64,000 bases of DNA, taken from PALSA-693 sp963781155. Lineage in GTDB: Bacteria; Actinomycetota; Acidimicrobiia; Acidimicrobiales; Palsa-688. The stretch covers positions 1 through 64,000 of the forward strand of contig CAWAEC010000014.1 of assembly GCA_963781155.1 (NCBI GenBank), in the 5' to 3' direction. The notes under the pieces are model-generated. The model saw nothing but the letters and a program-made list of their open reading frames with translations, did no database searches and was not told where the DNA came from. Below, in pieces: positions 47,265-57,806 of this stretch. Position 1 is the first letter of the stretch. Every line of letters begins with the position of its first letter. Position numbers and translations under genes: made by a program.

Positions 47265-47427
47265 GCAACCGTTCGGGTGCGACTCCCGAACGATGCTGGA
47301 GCGCAGGCCGATTATTCGCCCGCTTCATCAGGGCTCAGATGTCATTCTGGGCGCACCAGAGTGGGCATTCTGCGATCGCCGGGAAACGGCGCAGATGGTG
47401 TTCGGCTCCAGACTGGCCCTTGGCCCC

Positions 47428-47835
47428 TCAGCTAACCAAGCCGAAGGCGGTGGCGGTGTCAGCGATCTCCCAAACCTCCGCGACCTGGCCGTCAACCAGG
47501 CGGAACAGAAGGTTGTATTCGACGTCATAGTCGCCACGACCCAGTCGCTTCGCGGTGCGGTTGAAGTGCACCGACACGAATCCGCCTTCGGCAATAGCGT
47601 GGTGGATCACGATAGAGCTGGTCCCCGGCTCGAATGCCTTCCAGCCCGGCCCGCCGAGCCACGGAATCCTGCCCCATTCGCGCAAGGGCCGGGGGAGATG
47701 GAACTTGACGCCAGCTGACGGTGGCACCCACCAAATCACGTCGTCGCGAAAGAGCGGGTGCACCGCTTCGATGTCCTCGTGGACGACCGCTTGAAGGGCC
47801 GTTTCCACGACCCGCTTGTCACTTTCGTTGGTCAC
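47428..47835 (-). CDS. SnoaL-like/NTF2-fold protein
   Basis: The 135-residue protein has the NTF2-like pattern: N-terminal helices (VVETALQAVVHEDIEAVHPL), then F-R-D-D-V-I-W-W and C-terminal strands (VEYNLLFRLVDGQVAEVWEI). Members are isomerases, hydrolases or binding proteins; no catalytic dyad can be assigned. Intact. Confidence 0.85.
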   Translation of the reverse strand: MTNESDKRVVETALQAVVHEDIEAVHPLFRDDVIWWVPPSAGVKFHLPRPLREWGRIPWLGGPGWKAFEPGTSSIVIHHAIAEGGFVSVHFNRTAKRLGRGDYDVEYNLLFRLVDGQVAEVWEIADTATAFGLVS

Positions 47836-48064
47836 GACGCGGAGGATACCGCTGAAGCCGAGCGTGCAATAGCGGACAGAAGGCCGGGGGAGCGGTGGTC
47901 ACCGATGAACCATCACTTGCGCTCGCTATCGCCGATCTACGCTCGTCGAGTCGGGTTGGGACCGGGGGTCCGGTTGTCGTTATGCCCCGCGGGTGTCGGG
48001 GGTGGCTGCTTCGCGTCGGGCGAGACGGCATCGTCTAGGTCTCTGGCAGCCAAAGCGCCCGCGC

Positions 48065-48544
48065 TTAGCTCAGAAGTCGGCTCTGCTTGATCGTTTGTCC
48101 CGCTAACGACTCCGATTCCAGGTAGATGGGCTGGAACAGGCGGTGGACGAAGCGCCATCCTTCTTCGCTGTTGACGAGCTGGTCGTAGTAGATCCCGTAT
48201 AAGACCAGACCGCGACCATCGACAGCGCTCCGCCCAATCTCGTGGATCGTCGTCGTGGCGGTAGCGCGACCGTCGCTCGATAACGCGACAACCGGGTTGT
48301 GAGCTGTCTGGACCGAGAACTCGAAGCGATCCAGGGAGTTGCCGACGGCGCCTCGGACGGCCGGGTACCCCTCAGCGCGGACGTCGAACGGAGCGCCGAC
48401 CTCCCACACAGCGTCGGGCGCCCACACTGTCTCGAACTGGTCCCAATCCCGTCGAGTGACCGCGTCGCTGTAGCGATAGATGATCTCCTGGATCGCCAGC
48501 TTGTCAGCCCACTGCGACACCTGCTGGAACTCGACACTAACCAT
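48065..48544 (-). CDS. SnoaL_4-type protein (NTF2 fold)
   Basis: The 159-residue protein begins with helices ADKLAIQEIIYRYSDAVTRR and DWDQFETVWAPDAVWEVGAP, classic for the SnoaL_4/ring-hydroxylating beta-subunit-like group, and ends IYYDQLVNSEEGWRFVHRLF. It may be a steroid-isomerase-like or dehydratase-like enzyme. The same strand as the previous NTF2 protein, 229 bp away. Confidence 0.88.
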   Translation of the reverse strand: MVSVEFQQVSQWADKLAIQEIIYRYSDAVTRRDWDQFETVWAPDAVWEVGAPFDVRAEGYPAVRGAVGNSLDRFEFSVQTAHNPVVALSSDGRATATTTIHEIGRSAVDGRGLVLYGIYYDQLVNSEEGWRFVHRLFQPIYLESESLAGQTIKQSRLLS

Positions 48545-48972
48545 TGCCCTACCCCTATCTGAACGCCACGACGCAACCAGGTGCGGGGGTCAGCCTACAC
48601 CGGCCTCATATCGGCGCGTTTCTGAGCATCCGGTGAGCTGACCCGCGATGCTTGCGGTGATCTCTCACCTCGGCTGCCCTCACGAGCCACCCAGGAGATT
48701 CGGGCACGACTCGGCGCCGGACCACCTCCCGATCAGCCCAACGCGGCTCGAAGCCGACCAGAATACACACACCGAACAACGACCTGCCCGTGAGGCGGCA
48801 CCCGAGCCGATCGACGGATATTTCACTTGGCTAGGCTAACGATCTTGCCGCAGAACACGTCGGCCGGAACGTCCGCACCAACCTCGCTGCAGACGTAGGA
48901 GGGTCTGGGGAGTGCGGAGCGGCGCGTCCGCGTGTGCTTTCCGCCGTGTAGAAGAGTGGAAGACTGTTCTTG
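48545..48972. other. No supported gene
   Basis: 430 bases without a convincing frame or motif. Confidence 0.4.
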
Positions 48973-49173
48973 ATGCCGATACAAGCCTCCTTCGGTCGCA
49001 GGTCAACCTATCGGGCATACGGTGCCAGCGGAGAGCTGCTGGCGGAGGAGGATCTGGGGTCCGACGAGGAAGCGACTGCGTGGGCACGTCGGCTCATCAG
49101 CGACGGCCTCTCGGTCGGACGCCTGAGCCGAGAAATCACCGCTGGATTCGGTTTGGACATCCCCCTGACCTAA
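48973..49173 (+). CDS. Small hypothetical protein
   Basis: It encodes 66 residues, MPIQASFGRRSTYRAYGASG, then ELLAEEDLGSDEEATAWARR, ending GLDIPLT. The Tyr/Arg-rich N-terminus and acidic centre look protein-like. No family recognised. Confidence 0.4.
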   Translation: MPIQASFGRRSTYRAYGASGELLAEEDLGSDEEATAWARRLISDGLSVGRLSREITAGFGLDIPLT

Positions 49174-50080
49174 GAGGACAGAACGCGCAAGGATGGTCCG
49201 CCCGAGCCGACTATCGGGCAAGCGCCGATCGCCCGGCTGCGGACGTACCGGCATCACCTTGGAGATGGCCGGTGGGCACCACTGGCCGCGCGTTCTGGGA
49301 CGTACCGCGTCGTCGGCGATTTCGAGCCGAGCGCCGGCTCTGGCGTCGACGCCGATCAAGGCTGAAGCTGCAGATCCGGCCAAGTTCAGAACGTTATGCA
49401 CGATACGTTGATCGTCGGTGGCGAAACCCGGCGCTCCCGGTGACGACATTGAGCAACTGATCGAGCGACCGAGGCGGTCCGGTAGTCACCTTCGGCCGGG
49501 GCCTCAGTCATCTTCGTGCTGGTCGACGTCCGACGGCTGGAGAAGTCGTTGTGACCGCATCCGACGTCGCAACCTATGAGATTTTGGACAGAAGCTTGAC
49601 AGCCCGGCTCTGTGCAACCACGAAGGCTGGTTTGGGATGGCGGGCCCCGATAGGGCATCGCAGGTAGGGGGATCGATGCCGATGAGTGTCTGGTGCTCGC
49701 GGCCGAGGGGTCAACAGGGACTCCACGCTGCCCTATGCGGTCGAGCTTGCCCACACCGTCTCATGAAGAAGATCGCTCAGTGGGGAAACGAGTAAGAGGC
49801 GAGGGCACTAGAACGTCGAGCATGGTTACTCGTCCTGCCAGATTCGGCAAGGTGAAGCCTACTCGAGCCCGTCGTCCACTTTACCGACGGCGCTTCGAGA
49901 GGCGCAGCGCAGCAGACAGCAGGACCTCCGTTTGTGACGGCTGCGTCCTGGCGGGATGTGTCGCAGATCAGCCTTGAGGCTGTGAAGATGCTGAGCTGCA
50001 TTGACACCCACGTCGAGATCGATAATCTTTTCAATGTCGGGGCTCCTGGGGGAGTTCTCGATCTTCGACTGGGGGTTGAT
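49174..50080. other. 900-bp stretch with no supported gene
   Basis: Frames on both strands are open but carry no recognisable domain; the minus-strand frame 49003-49449 overlaps the small gene and is not supported. Confidence 0.4.
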
Positions 50081-51371
50081 GTGCCGACGCACCTATTCAA
50101 AGCGGTCTTGGCTGGAGCGGCGATCGCGGTGCTGGCTGCGGGGTGCGGGAGCTCGTCCAAGCCATCGTCGACGGCCACTACCGTGGGGACCAAGGCCACC
50201 AGCGCCGGGGGGACCACGGCTGGCAATACTGCGAGCGCTCCGGGTGTGTCGGCTACGGCGTACAAGGTGGCGCTGGTGACGTCGCTGACGGGATCGGACT
50301 CGTCGAACTCGGTCAACATCCCGAAGGGCTTTGCGGCCCGTATAGACGCCCAGAACGCGGCCGGGGGAGTCAACGGGCGCAAGATCACCTACGTGGTCGA
50401 GGACGACGCGTCGAGCCCGACCACCGCGGCCACCGCCGCCGAGACGGCGGTCAACTCCGGAGCGTTCCTGGTCGACTACAACAGCCCCTTCGCTTTCGGT
50501 GCCGCCAAGTACCTGGCTACTGCGGGCATTCCCGTGGTCGGTAGCGCCTACGACGGCCCGGAGTGGAGCTCGCTCGGCAACATGTTCTCGTGGACGGGGG
50601 TGCTGTTCCCCAGCTTCCCGGTGTACACGACCGACGCCCAGTTCATCAAGAACCAGGGCGGCACCCGTGTGGCCTCGGTGGGCTACGGGATCTCTCCCTC
50701 GTCGAGCGCGACGGCCAAGGGGATGGGTCCGGCAGCGACATCCGTGGGGATCACTGCGCCGTACATCAACACCTCCCTGCCATTCGGCACGGTCGACGTG
50801 ACCGCGATCGCGCCTGCAGATGAAGTCCTCAAACGTGGACTCGCTCTACGGCCCCATCGACCCCAACACCTTGTTGGCGATCCTCACCGCCGCCAAGGGG
50901 ACCGGCGTCAACCTGAAGGTGACGGACATGTCGACTGGCTACGGCCAGGACTTCCTCCAGAGCACCGCCACCGAGCAGGCGGCGGCCGGAGCCTACATGG
51001 TCACCAACTCGCAGGTGCCCGTCGAGCTCAATACTCCGGCCACGATGGCCGAGCAGGCCGCGTTCGCCAAGTACCAGAACTTCACTGGGGTCCCGGACTT
51101 TGGTTGGACCCAGGGCTACGTGTCTGCGGACCTGCTGATCAAGGGGCTTGAGGTCGCGGGTCAAAACCCGACCCGCTCCTCGTTCATCACCAATCTGCGG
51201 GCGGTCACCGCCTACAACGCGGAAGGCCTCGCCACCAACACCGTCGACTTCAGCACCTTCAAGACCATCCCGACGAAATCGTGCTCGTACTACGTCCAGC
51301 TGCAGGGCAGCAAGTTCATCGTCCAAAACAACGACCAGCCTCTCTGCGGCACCCTGCTCAGCGGCGGCTAG
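50081..51371 (+). pseudogene. ABC transporter substrate-binding lipoprotein, one frameshift
   Basis: A GTG start at 50081 gives VPTHLFKAVLAGAAIAVLAA and the lipobox L-A-A-G-C (Cys22), then a Ser/Thr linker and the Peripla_BP_6 fold (YKVALVTSLTGSDSSNSVNI, ARIDAQNAAGGVNGRKITYV). In frame until VDVTAIA near 50812; then one extra C in GCGCCTG shifts the frame, and LQMKSSNVDSLYGPIDPNTL resumes in the next frame and runs to the stop at 51371. It is a paralogue of 2549-3871. No permease or ATPase is nearby. Confidence 0.9.
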
Positions 51372-51904
51372 ACCCCGTGTGACCTCCGGCGAGGTAGGCG
51401 GCCAGCGCCCGCGACAGTGACCGCCCCCTCGCCGGAGTTCCACCAACTACCACCAGGGTCTCGGCATCAACGCCACGCCGGGGTGGAAGAGCTCGGACAG
51501 CAAATGTTCGACCGAGTCTGCATCCGACGCCCCTCAAATCTCACGACCGGGTTCCGGTGCCCACTCTGTTCTCGGTATTCAGAGGGTCGGCACGGCTCCT
51601 CCTCGGGTGCTCGGGCCCGGCGGTGTCAAACCCAGTGCGCCGACGCTACACCTACGTACCGCACGCCCGTGTCGACAAAACTCTTGGAACATCGGACCCT
51701 GTCGCGACGATCGAGTCGCTTGCCGCAGACCCGCTGCCGGCGGACTGGCCGGACGAACACGCGGTGCTCATGGGCACCGGCCGCCTGCCCGTCCGGATGA
51801 CGCCGGACTGGTCGCGGCTCGACTGCCGGTGCTGGGCTAACCGCGGGAGGCGGGGATGCCATCCTGGGGGAAGAACCTCTTCTCCGGACCGCTTGGATGG
51901 GACC
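51372..51904. other. No independent gene; possible remnant in frame with the next gene
   Basis: The plus-strand frame from 51557 is open into the SRPBCC gene. Its stretch ATIESLAADPLPADWPDEHA at about 51707-51766 looks protein-like, so a relic may be present here. Confidence 0.3.
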
Positions 51905-52366
51905 ATGACCGACCAGGAGCCGCCGCGCGTCGTGAGGGCATCTCGGGTCATCGAAGCCAGCGCAGAGCGCGTGTTCGAGCTGATCGCCGATCCAGCCCAG
52001 CAACCTCGCTGGGATGGCAACGACAACTTGAAAGAGGCTGCTCCAGGACAACGCGTTCGGGCCGTCGGCGACGTCTTCACCATGCGGCTCAAAAGGGGCG
52101 GAGTCCGCGACAACCGGGTGGTTGACTTCGTCGAGGGGCGTCGCCTGGCCTGGCGACCAGCTGTGCAAGGTAAGTCCCCGCCTGGACATCTCTGGGCCTG
52201 GGAACTCGAAGCGCTGGGCCCGTCGCGCACGCTGGTCACCCACATCTACGACTGGACCGGGCTCACGGATCGGTCACGGATGCCTCGTGCCCGGGCGACT
52301 ACAGCCGAGAAGCTACAGGCCTCGCTCGATCGACTTGCGGCTCTAGCGGAGGAGCGTGAGCGGTAG
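51905..52366 (+). CDS. SRPBCC family (START-like) protein
   Basis: The 153-residue protein from ATG 51905 begins VVRASRVIEASAERVFELIA, then DPAQQPRWDGNDN, the N-terminal strand/helix of polyketide-cyclase-2/SRPBCC proteins, and ends with a long C-terminal helix (ATTAEKLQASLDRLAALAEE). It forms a hydrophobic ligand cavity. The function is unknown. Confidence 0.85.
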   Translation: MTDQEPPRVVRASRVIEASAERVFELIADPAQQPRWDGNDNLKEAAPGQRVRAVGDVFTMRLKRGGVRDNRVVDFVEGRRLAWRPAVQGKSPPGHLWAWELEALGPSRTLVTHIYDWTGLTDRSRMPRARATTAEKLQASLDRLAALAEERER

Positions 52367-52734
52367 CTGGCGAAGCCGCGTAATCCATCCGCCGTGGCTC
52401 TCGCGGCCAGTCAGGCGGACGAGCTATCCCATACCGTTCATCTGAAGTGTCCCAATATCCAGCGGCGTGACTGCGGCATATTCATCATGGAACGGCATCC
52501 CAGTTCAGGTTTAAAACCGTGAAGGAGCCGTTTGATGTACATGCCCGGCGGGCCGAAAATTCTTCTTGACAGCGAGCCTCCAGCCCCCGCACCCCCGACT
52601 GTCCCGCCTCCAGCCAGACCACCCCGAGGGGGACCCCGGTCCGGCTGGCGCCGGGCCAGCCTGCACAGGGGCTATCTCACCGTAAAGAACAATCCCCGTC
52701 CCGCCTCCTGTGGTGAGTGGCGGGGTTGGGTGGC

Positions 52735-52816
52735 CGACTCCCTGTCGACCGCATCTTCGTGGATCATTCGTGACGATCACGGCACGGAAGTTGCCACATA
52801 CGGATGAAGGGAGTCG
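52735..52816 (+). repeat. Inverted repeat at the start of the IS110 gene
   Basis: CGACTCCCT (52735-52743) is the perfect complement of AGGGAGTCG (52808-52816). The right arm includes the AAGGGAG ribosome-like site upstream of the transposase. Confidence 0.4.
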
Positions 52817-52848
52817 ACCAGCGACTAGTTTGGCCCATCGCGGGTTCG

Positions 52849-53923
52849 TGCATCTCGGCATGGACGTGTCCAAGGACACGATCTCGGTGGCGATCTTGCA
52901 GCCCGACCGAGACGTGGCGGTGACCGACAAGATCACCTCTGATGCCGAGTCGGTGCGTCGGCTGATCAAACGGCTGGGACGCCCGTCAGGGATCTGGGCT
53001 TGCTATGAGGCGGGTCCGACCGGCTATGACCTGTACCGGCTGCTCAGCTCTATGAAGGTGCGCTGCGATGTGGTTGCCCCGTCGTTGGTGCCGAAGGGCC
53101 GGGGGATCGGGTCAAGACTGACAGGCGGGATTCTCGGCGCCTGGCCGGCCTGCACCGGGCCGGGGAGCTCACCGCGATTGCGGTGCCCAACCCGGCCCAA
53201 GAAGCGGTGCGGGATCTGTGCCGCACCCGGGGGGACATGGTCGAGGATCTGACCCGGGCCCGTAACCGGCTGACCAAGTTCTTGTTGCGCCACTCGATGA
53301 TCTACCGGGGTGGTTCGAACTGGACCATCCGCCATGAGCGGTGGCTGTCGGGGTTGGCTTTCGAGGACAAGGCGCTGGCCGCAACCTTCGGCCACTACCG
53401 CTCTACCGTTCAGTTGCGAGATACCGCTCTCGAGGCGGTCGAGGCCGACCTGCGCGGCTATTTCGCCACTGACCCCTTCTCCGATGCGGTGGCCCGCCTG
53501 GGCGCCTATCGAGGTGTCACCCGCATGGGCGGCTTATGTCTAGGAGCCGAGGTGTTCGACTGGCGGCGCTTCCCAACCGCCAGGACCTTTATGTCCTTCA
53601 CCGGGCTGACCTGCTCGGAAAACTCCACCGGGCTTTCCGAACGTCGAGGGGCGATCACCCGAGCGGGCAACAGCCACATCCGAGGCCAGCTCTGCGAAGC
53701 GGCCTGGTCCTACCAACACCGCCCGGCGCTAGGGCCGACCATCCGTGCCCGCCAAGAAGGCGTCGGCCCAGCCACCATCGCCAGATCCTGGACCGCCCAG
53801 AACCGACTATCCAGGCGCTTCGCCGTCCTCGCCGCCCGCAAGAACGTCAAGTCCGTCGTCGCTGCCGCGGTGGCCCGAGAACTCGCCGGATTCGCCTGGG
53901 CCGAGATGACCGCCAACGACTGA
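52849..53923 (+). pseudogene. IS110-family transposase (DEDD), one frameshift
   Basis: It reads VHLGMDVSKDTISVAILQPD (first catalytic Asp in G-M-D-V-S) from GTG 52849; the start is uncertain. Near 53100, within a run of five G, the frame changes: the expected DRVKTDRRDSRRLAGLHRAG, with the other acidic residues, is out of frame until about 53183. The rest is normal: AQEAVRDLCRTRGDMVEDLT, the transposase-20 region GAYRGVTRMGGLCLGAEVFD, and FMSFTGLTCSENSTG then RAGNSHIRGQLCEAAWSY. One indel, possibly a sequencing slip, separates it from a functional gene. IS110 has no obvious terminal repeats, so the ends are not set. Confidence 0.85.
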
Positions 53924-54393
53924 CCCATGAAAACGATCTCGGTCACAGCAAGATCGGCGCGGCTGTGACAGAACCCATCGCGACACGCCGGAGCACCGCC
54001 GCAGCAGACTCGACCCTCGCCGGCGCTATCTCCAACGGTCCAGGAATGGCCGTCATGGACGCGCATATTCTGAGGCCACCATCTGCGCATGGAAAAACTG
54101 CGATCCCGACTCGCGTACAGCATCGTGGCGGAACTCCGATCCACTGCGCTCCGGCGCGTCGCCCACAACACTGCCGCCCACCACCGCATAAGCGCTAAGC
54201 GAGTAGCAGCCTCCAAACGCATCGACTGCCAAGCTCAAGCCACCGCGACAACCGTTGATACCTCGCGCTCGAAAAGCCCACTGAATTCCGGGGTTGACAA
54301 GCCGTTCCACAGCAACGCCGGTCTGGGGATGCTTGTGTAACCGACGCCCGTACTTCAGCTGCCCCCTGATCCCGGTCTATGCCCGGGTGCGAG
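53924..54393. other. No supported gene
   Basis: 470 bases between the IS110 gene and the TetR regulator, partly perhaps IS110 flank; no motif seen. Confidence 0.4.
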
Positions 54394-55086
54394 TCAGCCG
54401 GACTCATTGCGGGGTGGCGCCTTGGAGGTGTTGCGCCGTGAAGGTTGGGGCTTGGCACTCGGAGCGGGTGAGCCCTTGAGGCGGGCCAGCACGGCGACTC
54501 GTCCGCGGGCAACTGCACCGGAGTCGTCGTGGAGGACGGCAACGATGTCTGTCCCGGCGAGGATGACCCCCAGTTCGAAGGCGAGCTGTGCAGGGTCGTC
54601 ACCGACGGGCAGCTCGCCGTTCTCGGCGGCAGTGTGAGCTTCGTGCAGAAGCAGGTCCCGCCACTGCTGCTGCACGCGGGCGACTTCGTCGTGAACTCGC
54701 CCAGGCTGGGCTCCGACCTCGGCCGATGCGGCGACGAAGAAGCAGCCTCCAGGGAAAACCCGCCGCTCGACGTAGGACAGGTACCCGTCGCACAGCGCGA
54801 GCAGACGGTCTCGACCCGGAGAGGTGTCGGCGAGCGCGGGTGTGACGACTTCAGTGATGAAGCTCCCCCGCGCCGCGTTGATGGTGGCGAGCTGAAGTTG
54901 CTCCTTGGAGCCGAAGAGGGCGTGGACGCTGCTCTTCGCCACACCGGTGGCCTCGGCGAGGCGGCCGATGGACAGCCCATCGAGGCCCTCGACAGTCGCT
55001 AGGCGAGCTGCCTGCTCTACGATCCGGGCGCGCGCCCGGTCCCCCGGCGCCCGGGTCTGTTTTGGTTGTCCTCGCTCACTTGGCAT
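54394..55086 (-). CDS. TetR/AcrR-family transcriptional regulator
   Basis: The 230-residue protein has an N-terminal TetR helix-turn-helix (ARIVEQAARLATVEGLDGLS, then IGRLAEATGVAKSSVHALFG and SKEQL, residues about 20-68). A helical ligand domain follows with a TetR_C-like YLSYVERRVFPGGCFFVAAS. It is divergent from the methyltransferase at 55178, and two palindromes lie between them. It probably represses both genes until it binds a small ligand. Confidence 0.93.
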   Translation of the reverse strand: MPSERGQPKQTRAPGDRARARIVEQAARLATVEGLDGLSIGRLAEATGVAKSSVHALFGSKEQLQLATINAARGSFITEVVTPALADTSPGRDRLLALCDGYLSYVERRVFPGGCFFVAASAEVGAQPGRVHDEVARVQQQWRDLLLHEAHTAAENGELPVGDDPAQLAFELGVILAGTDIVAVLHDDSGAVARGRVAVLARLKGSPAPSAKPQPSRRNTSKAPPRNESG

Positions 55087-55123
55087 AGCTCTCGCTTCTC
55101 GTCACCTCAGATTCATGCTAGAC

Positions 55124-55167
55124 GGACGATCGTCCACGATGTATTATACGAACGATCGTCCGTATAA
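55124..55167. promoter_or_regulatory. Two palindromic operators between tetR-type gene and methyltransferase
   Basis: GGACGATCGTCC (55124-55135) is a perfect palindrome. 55144-55167 is a 24-bp palindrome with one mismatched pair, centred on ACGATCGT. The centres are 26 bp apart, and both share ACGATCGT. The second overlaps a TATTAT -10-like hexamer and ends just before the AAGGAG site of the methyltransferase. Confidence 0.75.
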
Positions 55168-55177
55168 GGAGAGAGTT

Positions 55178-56011
55178 GTGGCCAGAGACCAAACCACGAT
55201 GGCAGATCACGACTGGGAGGAAGCAGGGCGGGCCTGGGGAGCCAGGGCGACCGACTGGGCGTACCTGTTCGAACCTTACGCCCGTCCTGCCAACCAAGTG
55301 GTCTTCGACAAGCTCGGCGTCGCCGGCGGTGTGCGCTTGCTCGACATCGCATGCGGATCAGGTTTGGCCGCCCAACTCGCCTCTGGGCGTGGCGCGGCCG
55401 TCGCAGGCATCGACGCCTCCCAAGACCTCGTGGCCGTCTGCCGGGCCCGCACACCCGAAGGCGACTTTCGCGTCGGTGACATGTTCGCCCTGCCGTTCCC
55501 CAGCGCATCGTTCGACGTGGCCACCAGCTTCAACGGGATCTGGAAGGGCTGCGAGGCGGCTTTGAGCGAAGCGCGCCGGGCGCTCGTCCCAGGGGGGCGG
55601 CTCGGCCTGACGTTTTGGGGCCGATTCGAACATCTCGGCCTCCTGCCGTACTTTCTCAAGGTGATCGAACTGTCTCCCCCCGGCCACGGCAGCGCCACCA
55701 CCGAGCAGGGCGACACCCAAAATGTGATCGAAGACATGCTGAAGGCGACCGGATTCGACAACCTCGAGCGGGGCACAGTCAACGTTGTCAACGAATGGCC
55801 CGACATCGACATAGCCGTCCGGGCGCTCGCCTCCGCTGGACCCTCGGTCCCAGCCATACAGGCGACCGGCCTGTCGGCATTCTGCGACGCCCTACGCGGC
55901 GTCGTTGAACCGATGTACGACCCCGGCGTCGGGATCCGCATCACCTCTGAGTTCGCCTGGGTCACCGCGCGCTCCCCATGGCCCTGCGATCCACCGGGCA
56001 TCCATGACTGA
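55178..56011 (+). CDS. Class I SAM-dependent methyltransferase
   Basis: It has 277 residues from GTG 55178, six bases after AAGGAGAG. VRLLDIACGSGLAAQLA is motif I (D-x-A-C-G-x-G), followed by AGIDASQDLV (acidic end of beta-2), FRVGDMFALPFPSASFDVAT (motif II region) and LVPGGRLGLTFWG. This is UbiE/Methyltransf_11-like. It would methylate a small molecule, perhaps the ligand of, or a compound sensed by, the divergent TetR regulator. Confidence 0.93.
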   Translation: MARDQTTMADHDWEEAGRAWGARATDWAYLFEPYARPANQVVFDKLGVAGGVRLLDIACGSGLAAQLASGRGAAVAGIDASQDLVAVCRARTPEGDFRVGDMFALPFPSASFDVATSFNGIWKGCEAALSEARRALVPGGRLGLTFWGRFEHLGLLPYFLKVIELSPPGHGSATTEQGDTQNVIEDMLKATGFDNLERGTVNVVNEWPDIDIAVRALASAGPSVPAIQATGLSAFCDALRGVVEPMYDPGVGIRITSEFAWVTARSPWPCDPPGIHD

Positions 56012-56316
56012 AGGTCGCGGCATCTGGGCAGGCCCGGATATCCCATACCATTCAGCAAGGCCTTCTCCTATACGCGGGAACGAGTAGCCGTAAACACCGA
56101 GGCGGTTATCGCGCGGCCGCGAGCACCGGACCTAGTTTGGCAAAAAGCTACATATCCCTGCCGAGTATGGCGCCTGGCCGCAGGGTGACGAGTCCCTGTC
56201 AGGTGGCTTCAGCGGGCACGATTATGAGCGTGGGACGAAGCCCGGCCGGAGACCTCGGCGCTGGACCGAAATGAGCGTCCTACCTGTATCGACCCGCCGG
56301 CTGAAAATCGGTCGGA
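56012..56316. other. No supported gene
   Basis: About 300 bases between convergent genes; no motif recognised. Confidence 0.4.
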
Positions 56317-57182
56317 TCATGCGTTGGTGTCGTCGGGTGGGACTACATCAGGGTCGGGATGCGCGGCCGCGGCGGCTCTCGAGTGCTGCTCTTCTGGCCA
56401 GTTGGCGTCGATGGTGTAGCTGGTCATGGATAGGGAGCCGTACGTATAGCCGTCCACCAGCACCTCCGCGGTAGAGCCGGCGGCGCTGGCCAGCCCGGCT
56501 AGGTAAAGCAGCGGTATGTAATGGTCGGGTGTCGGCACCGCGGCGCCGAAATCCTTGTGGTTCCGTAGCGCGGCGAGGTCTTCGGGGGAGGACGTCATGT
56601 GGCTGCGCGCTGCGTCGTCGAAGCGGTGGGCCCAGTCGAACCCGCCGTCGGGTTGGCCCCAGTCGACGCGGTGCAGGTTGTGCACGACGTTGCCGCTGCC
56701 GATGACGAGCACGCCCCGTTGGCGCAGCGGCGCGAGTTGAGCGCCGAGTTCGAGGTGGTACTCGAATGGTTTCTGCGCGTTGATCGACAGTTGGACAACG
56801 GGGATGTCGGCGTCGGGGAAGGCATGGACCAGCACCGACCAGGTGCCGTGGTCGAGGCCCCAACTGTCGTGATCGAGCCCGACCCAGGTGGGCTTGGCGA
56901 TCTCGGCGACCTCTTGGGCGAAGGCACGTCCCCCGGTGCGGGGTACTGCACGGAGAAGAGCTCTTCGGGGAACCCGTAGAAATCGTGAATCGTCTTCGGC
57001 TGAGCCATGGCGGTGACTGCCGAGAGGTTGACGTACCAGTGTGCAGAGATCATCACGATGCCCCGCGGTCGAGGAACGCGGGCTCCAACCTGGCGCCAGG
57101 CATCGGTGTAGCGGTTGCGCTCAAGCGCGTTCATCGGGCTCCCGTGCCCCAGGAACGCTGCCGGCATCGGCTCGCCGGTCAT
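56317..57182 (-). pseudogene. 4,5-DOPA-extradiol-dioxygenase-like protein (YgiD/LigB type), frameshifted
   Basis: The protein begins PAAFLGHGSPMNALERNRYT (metal His in L-G-H-G-S-P) and VMISAHWYVNLSAVTAMAQP (second metal His), then FYGFPEELFSVQYPAPG. Near 56930-56940, at a run of five C, the frame changes. The rest continues with QEVAEIAKPTWVGLDHDSWG, LDHGTWSVLVHAFPDADIPV, VQLSINAQKPFEYHLELGAQ and VIGSGNVVHNLHRVDW to the stop at 56317. All parts of a roughly 280-residue enzyme are present, so one indel may be the only defect. Confidence 0.88.
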
Positions 57183-57452
57183 CGAGTCATCTCAGCGGTA
57201 ACCGGAATGGGTTTAAAAGGCTTTCGCCTCGGGTCGAGGCTAACTGAGTCCTATGTCCTCTCCGGCGGTCATCAGTTGTTCCTTCGGTTCGGATCATCGA
57301 CCTTCCTAAGCTCGATTCCAAGTTGGCGGAGAGCGTTTAGCGGCGAGCGTTTAGAGGGGGCCGAACAGCCTCGACGTCAACTTCGGCCGAGACATCCTTA
57401 CCAACCAACAGATCACAGAACGCCCATGGGGCCAGGGCCGTCGGAGATGATG
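57183..57452. other. No supported gene
   Basis: 270 bases between two minus-strand genes. It contains a near-duplicate GCGTTTAG(C/A)G at about 57334 and 57347 but no convincing frame. Confidence 0.35.
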
Positions 57453-57806
57453 CTACGACCAGATGTACTCCTCAGCAATGGCACCATCGCGCCATTTAGC
57501 GACGGTCACCATACGGGCACCGTTCTCGAATTCCCCAACGACGCATGTCCACTCTCCAGACCCGAACTTGATTGGATGGGACGTGATCTGGGGTGGTTTA
57601 CCGCCGCCATTCTGTTCGACGTATGACTTCATGGCCTCGACGTGCTCCTCGATACCGTGGGTCGTGGGCTGTCCTTGCCAGGCCACTAGGACGTCGTCGG
57701 TGTGATGGTGAGCGAAGACGCCGGTCCAATCCGCGTTGTTCCATCCCACGAAATCCAGGTCATCCATGCCTTTAAGATTGCTGTCAACTGCGTCGTCGCT
57801 CGGCAT
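57453..57806 (-). CDS. SnoaL-like/NTF2-fold protein
   Basis: The 117-residue protein reads DFVGWNNADWTGVFAHHHTD, then DVLVAWQGQPTTHGIEEHVE, FGSGEWTCVVGEFENGARMV and C-terminal EEYIWS. The histidine-rich segment and the strand order fit the SnoaL ester-cyclase group. A third NTF2-type protein of the window. Intact. Confidence 0.8.
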   Translation of the reverse strand: MPSDDAVDSNLKGMDDLDFVGWNNADWTGVFAHHHTDDVLVAWQGQPTTHGIEEHVEAMKSYVEQNGGGKPPQITSHPIKFGSGEWTCVVGEFENGARMVTVAKWRDGAIAEEYIWS

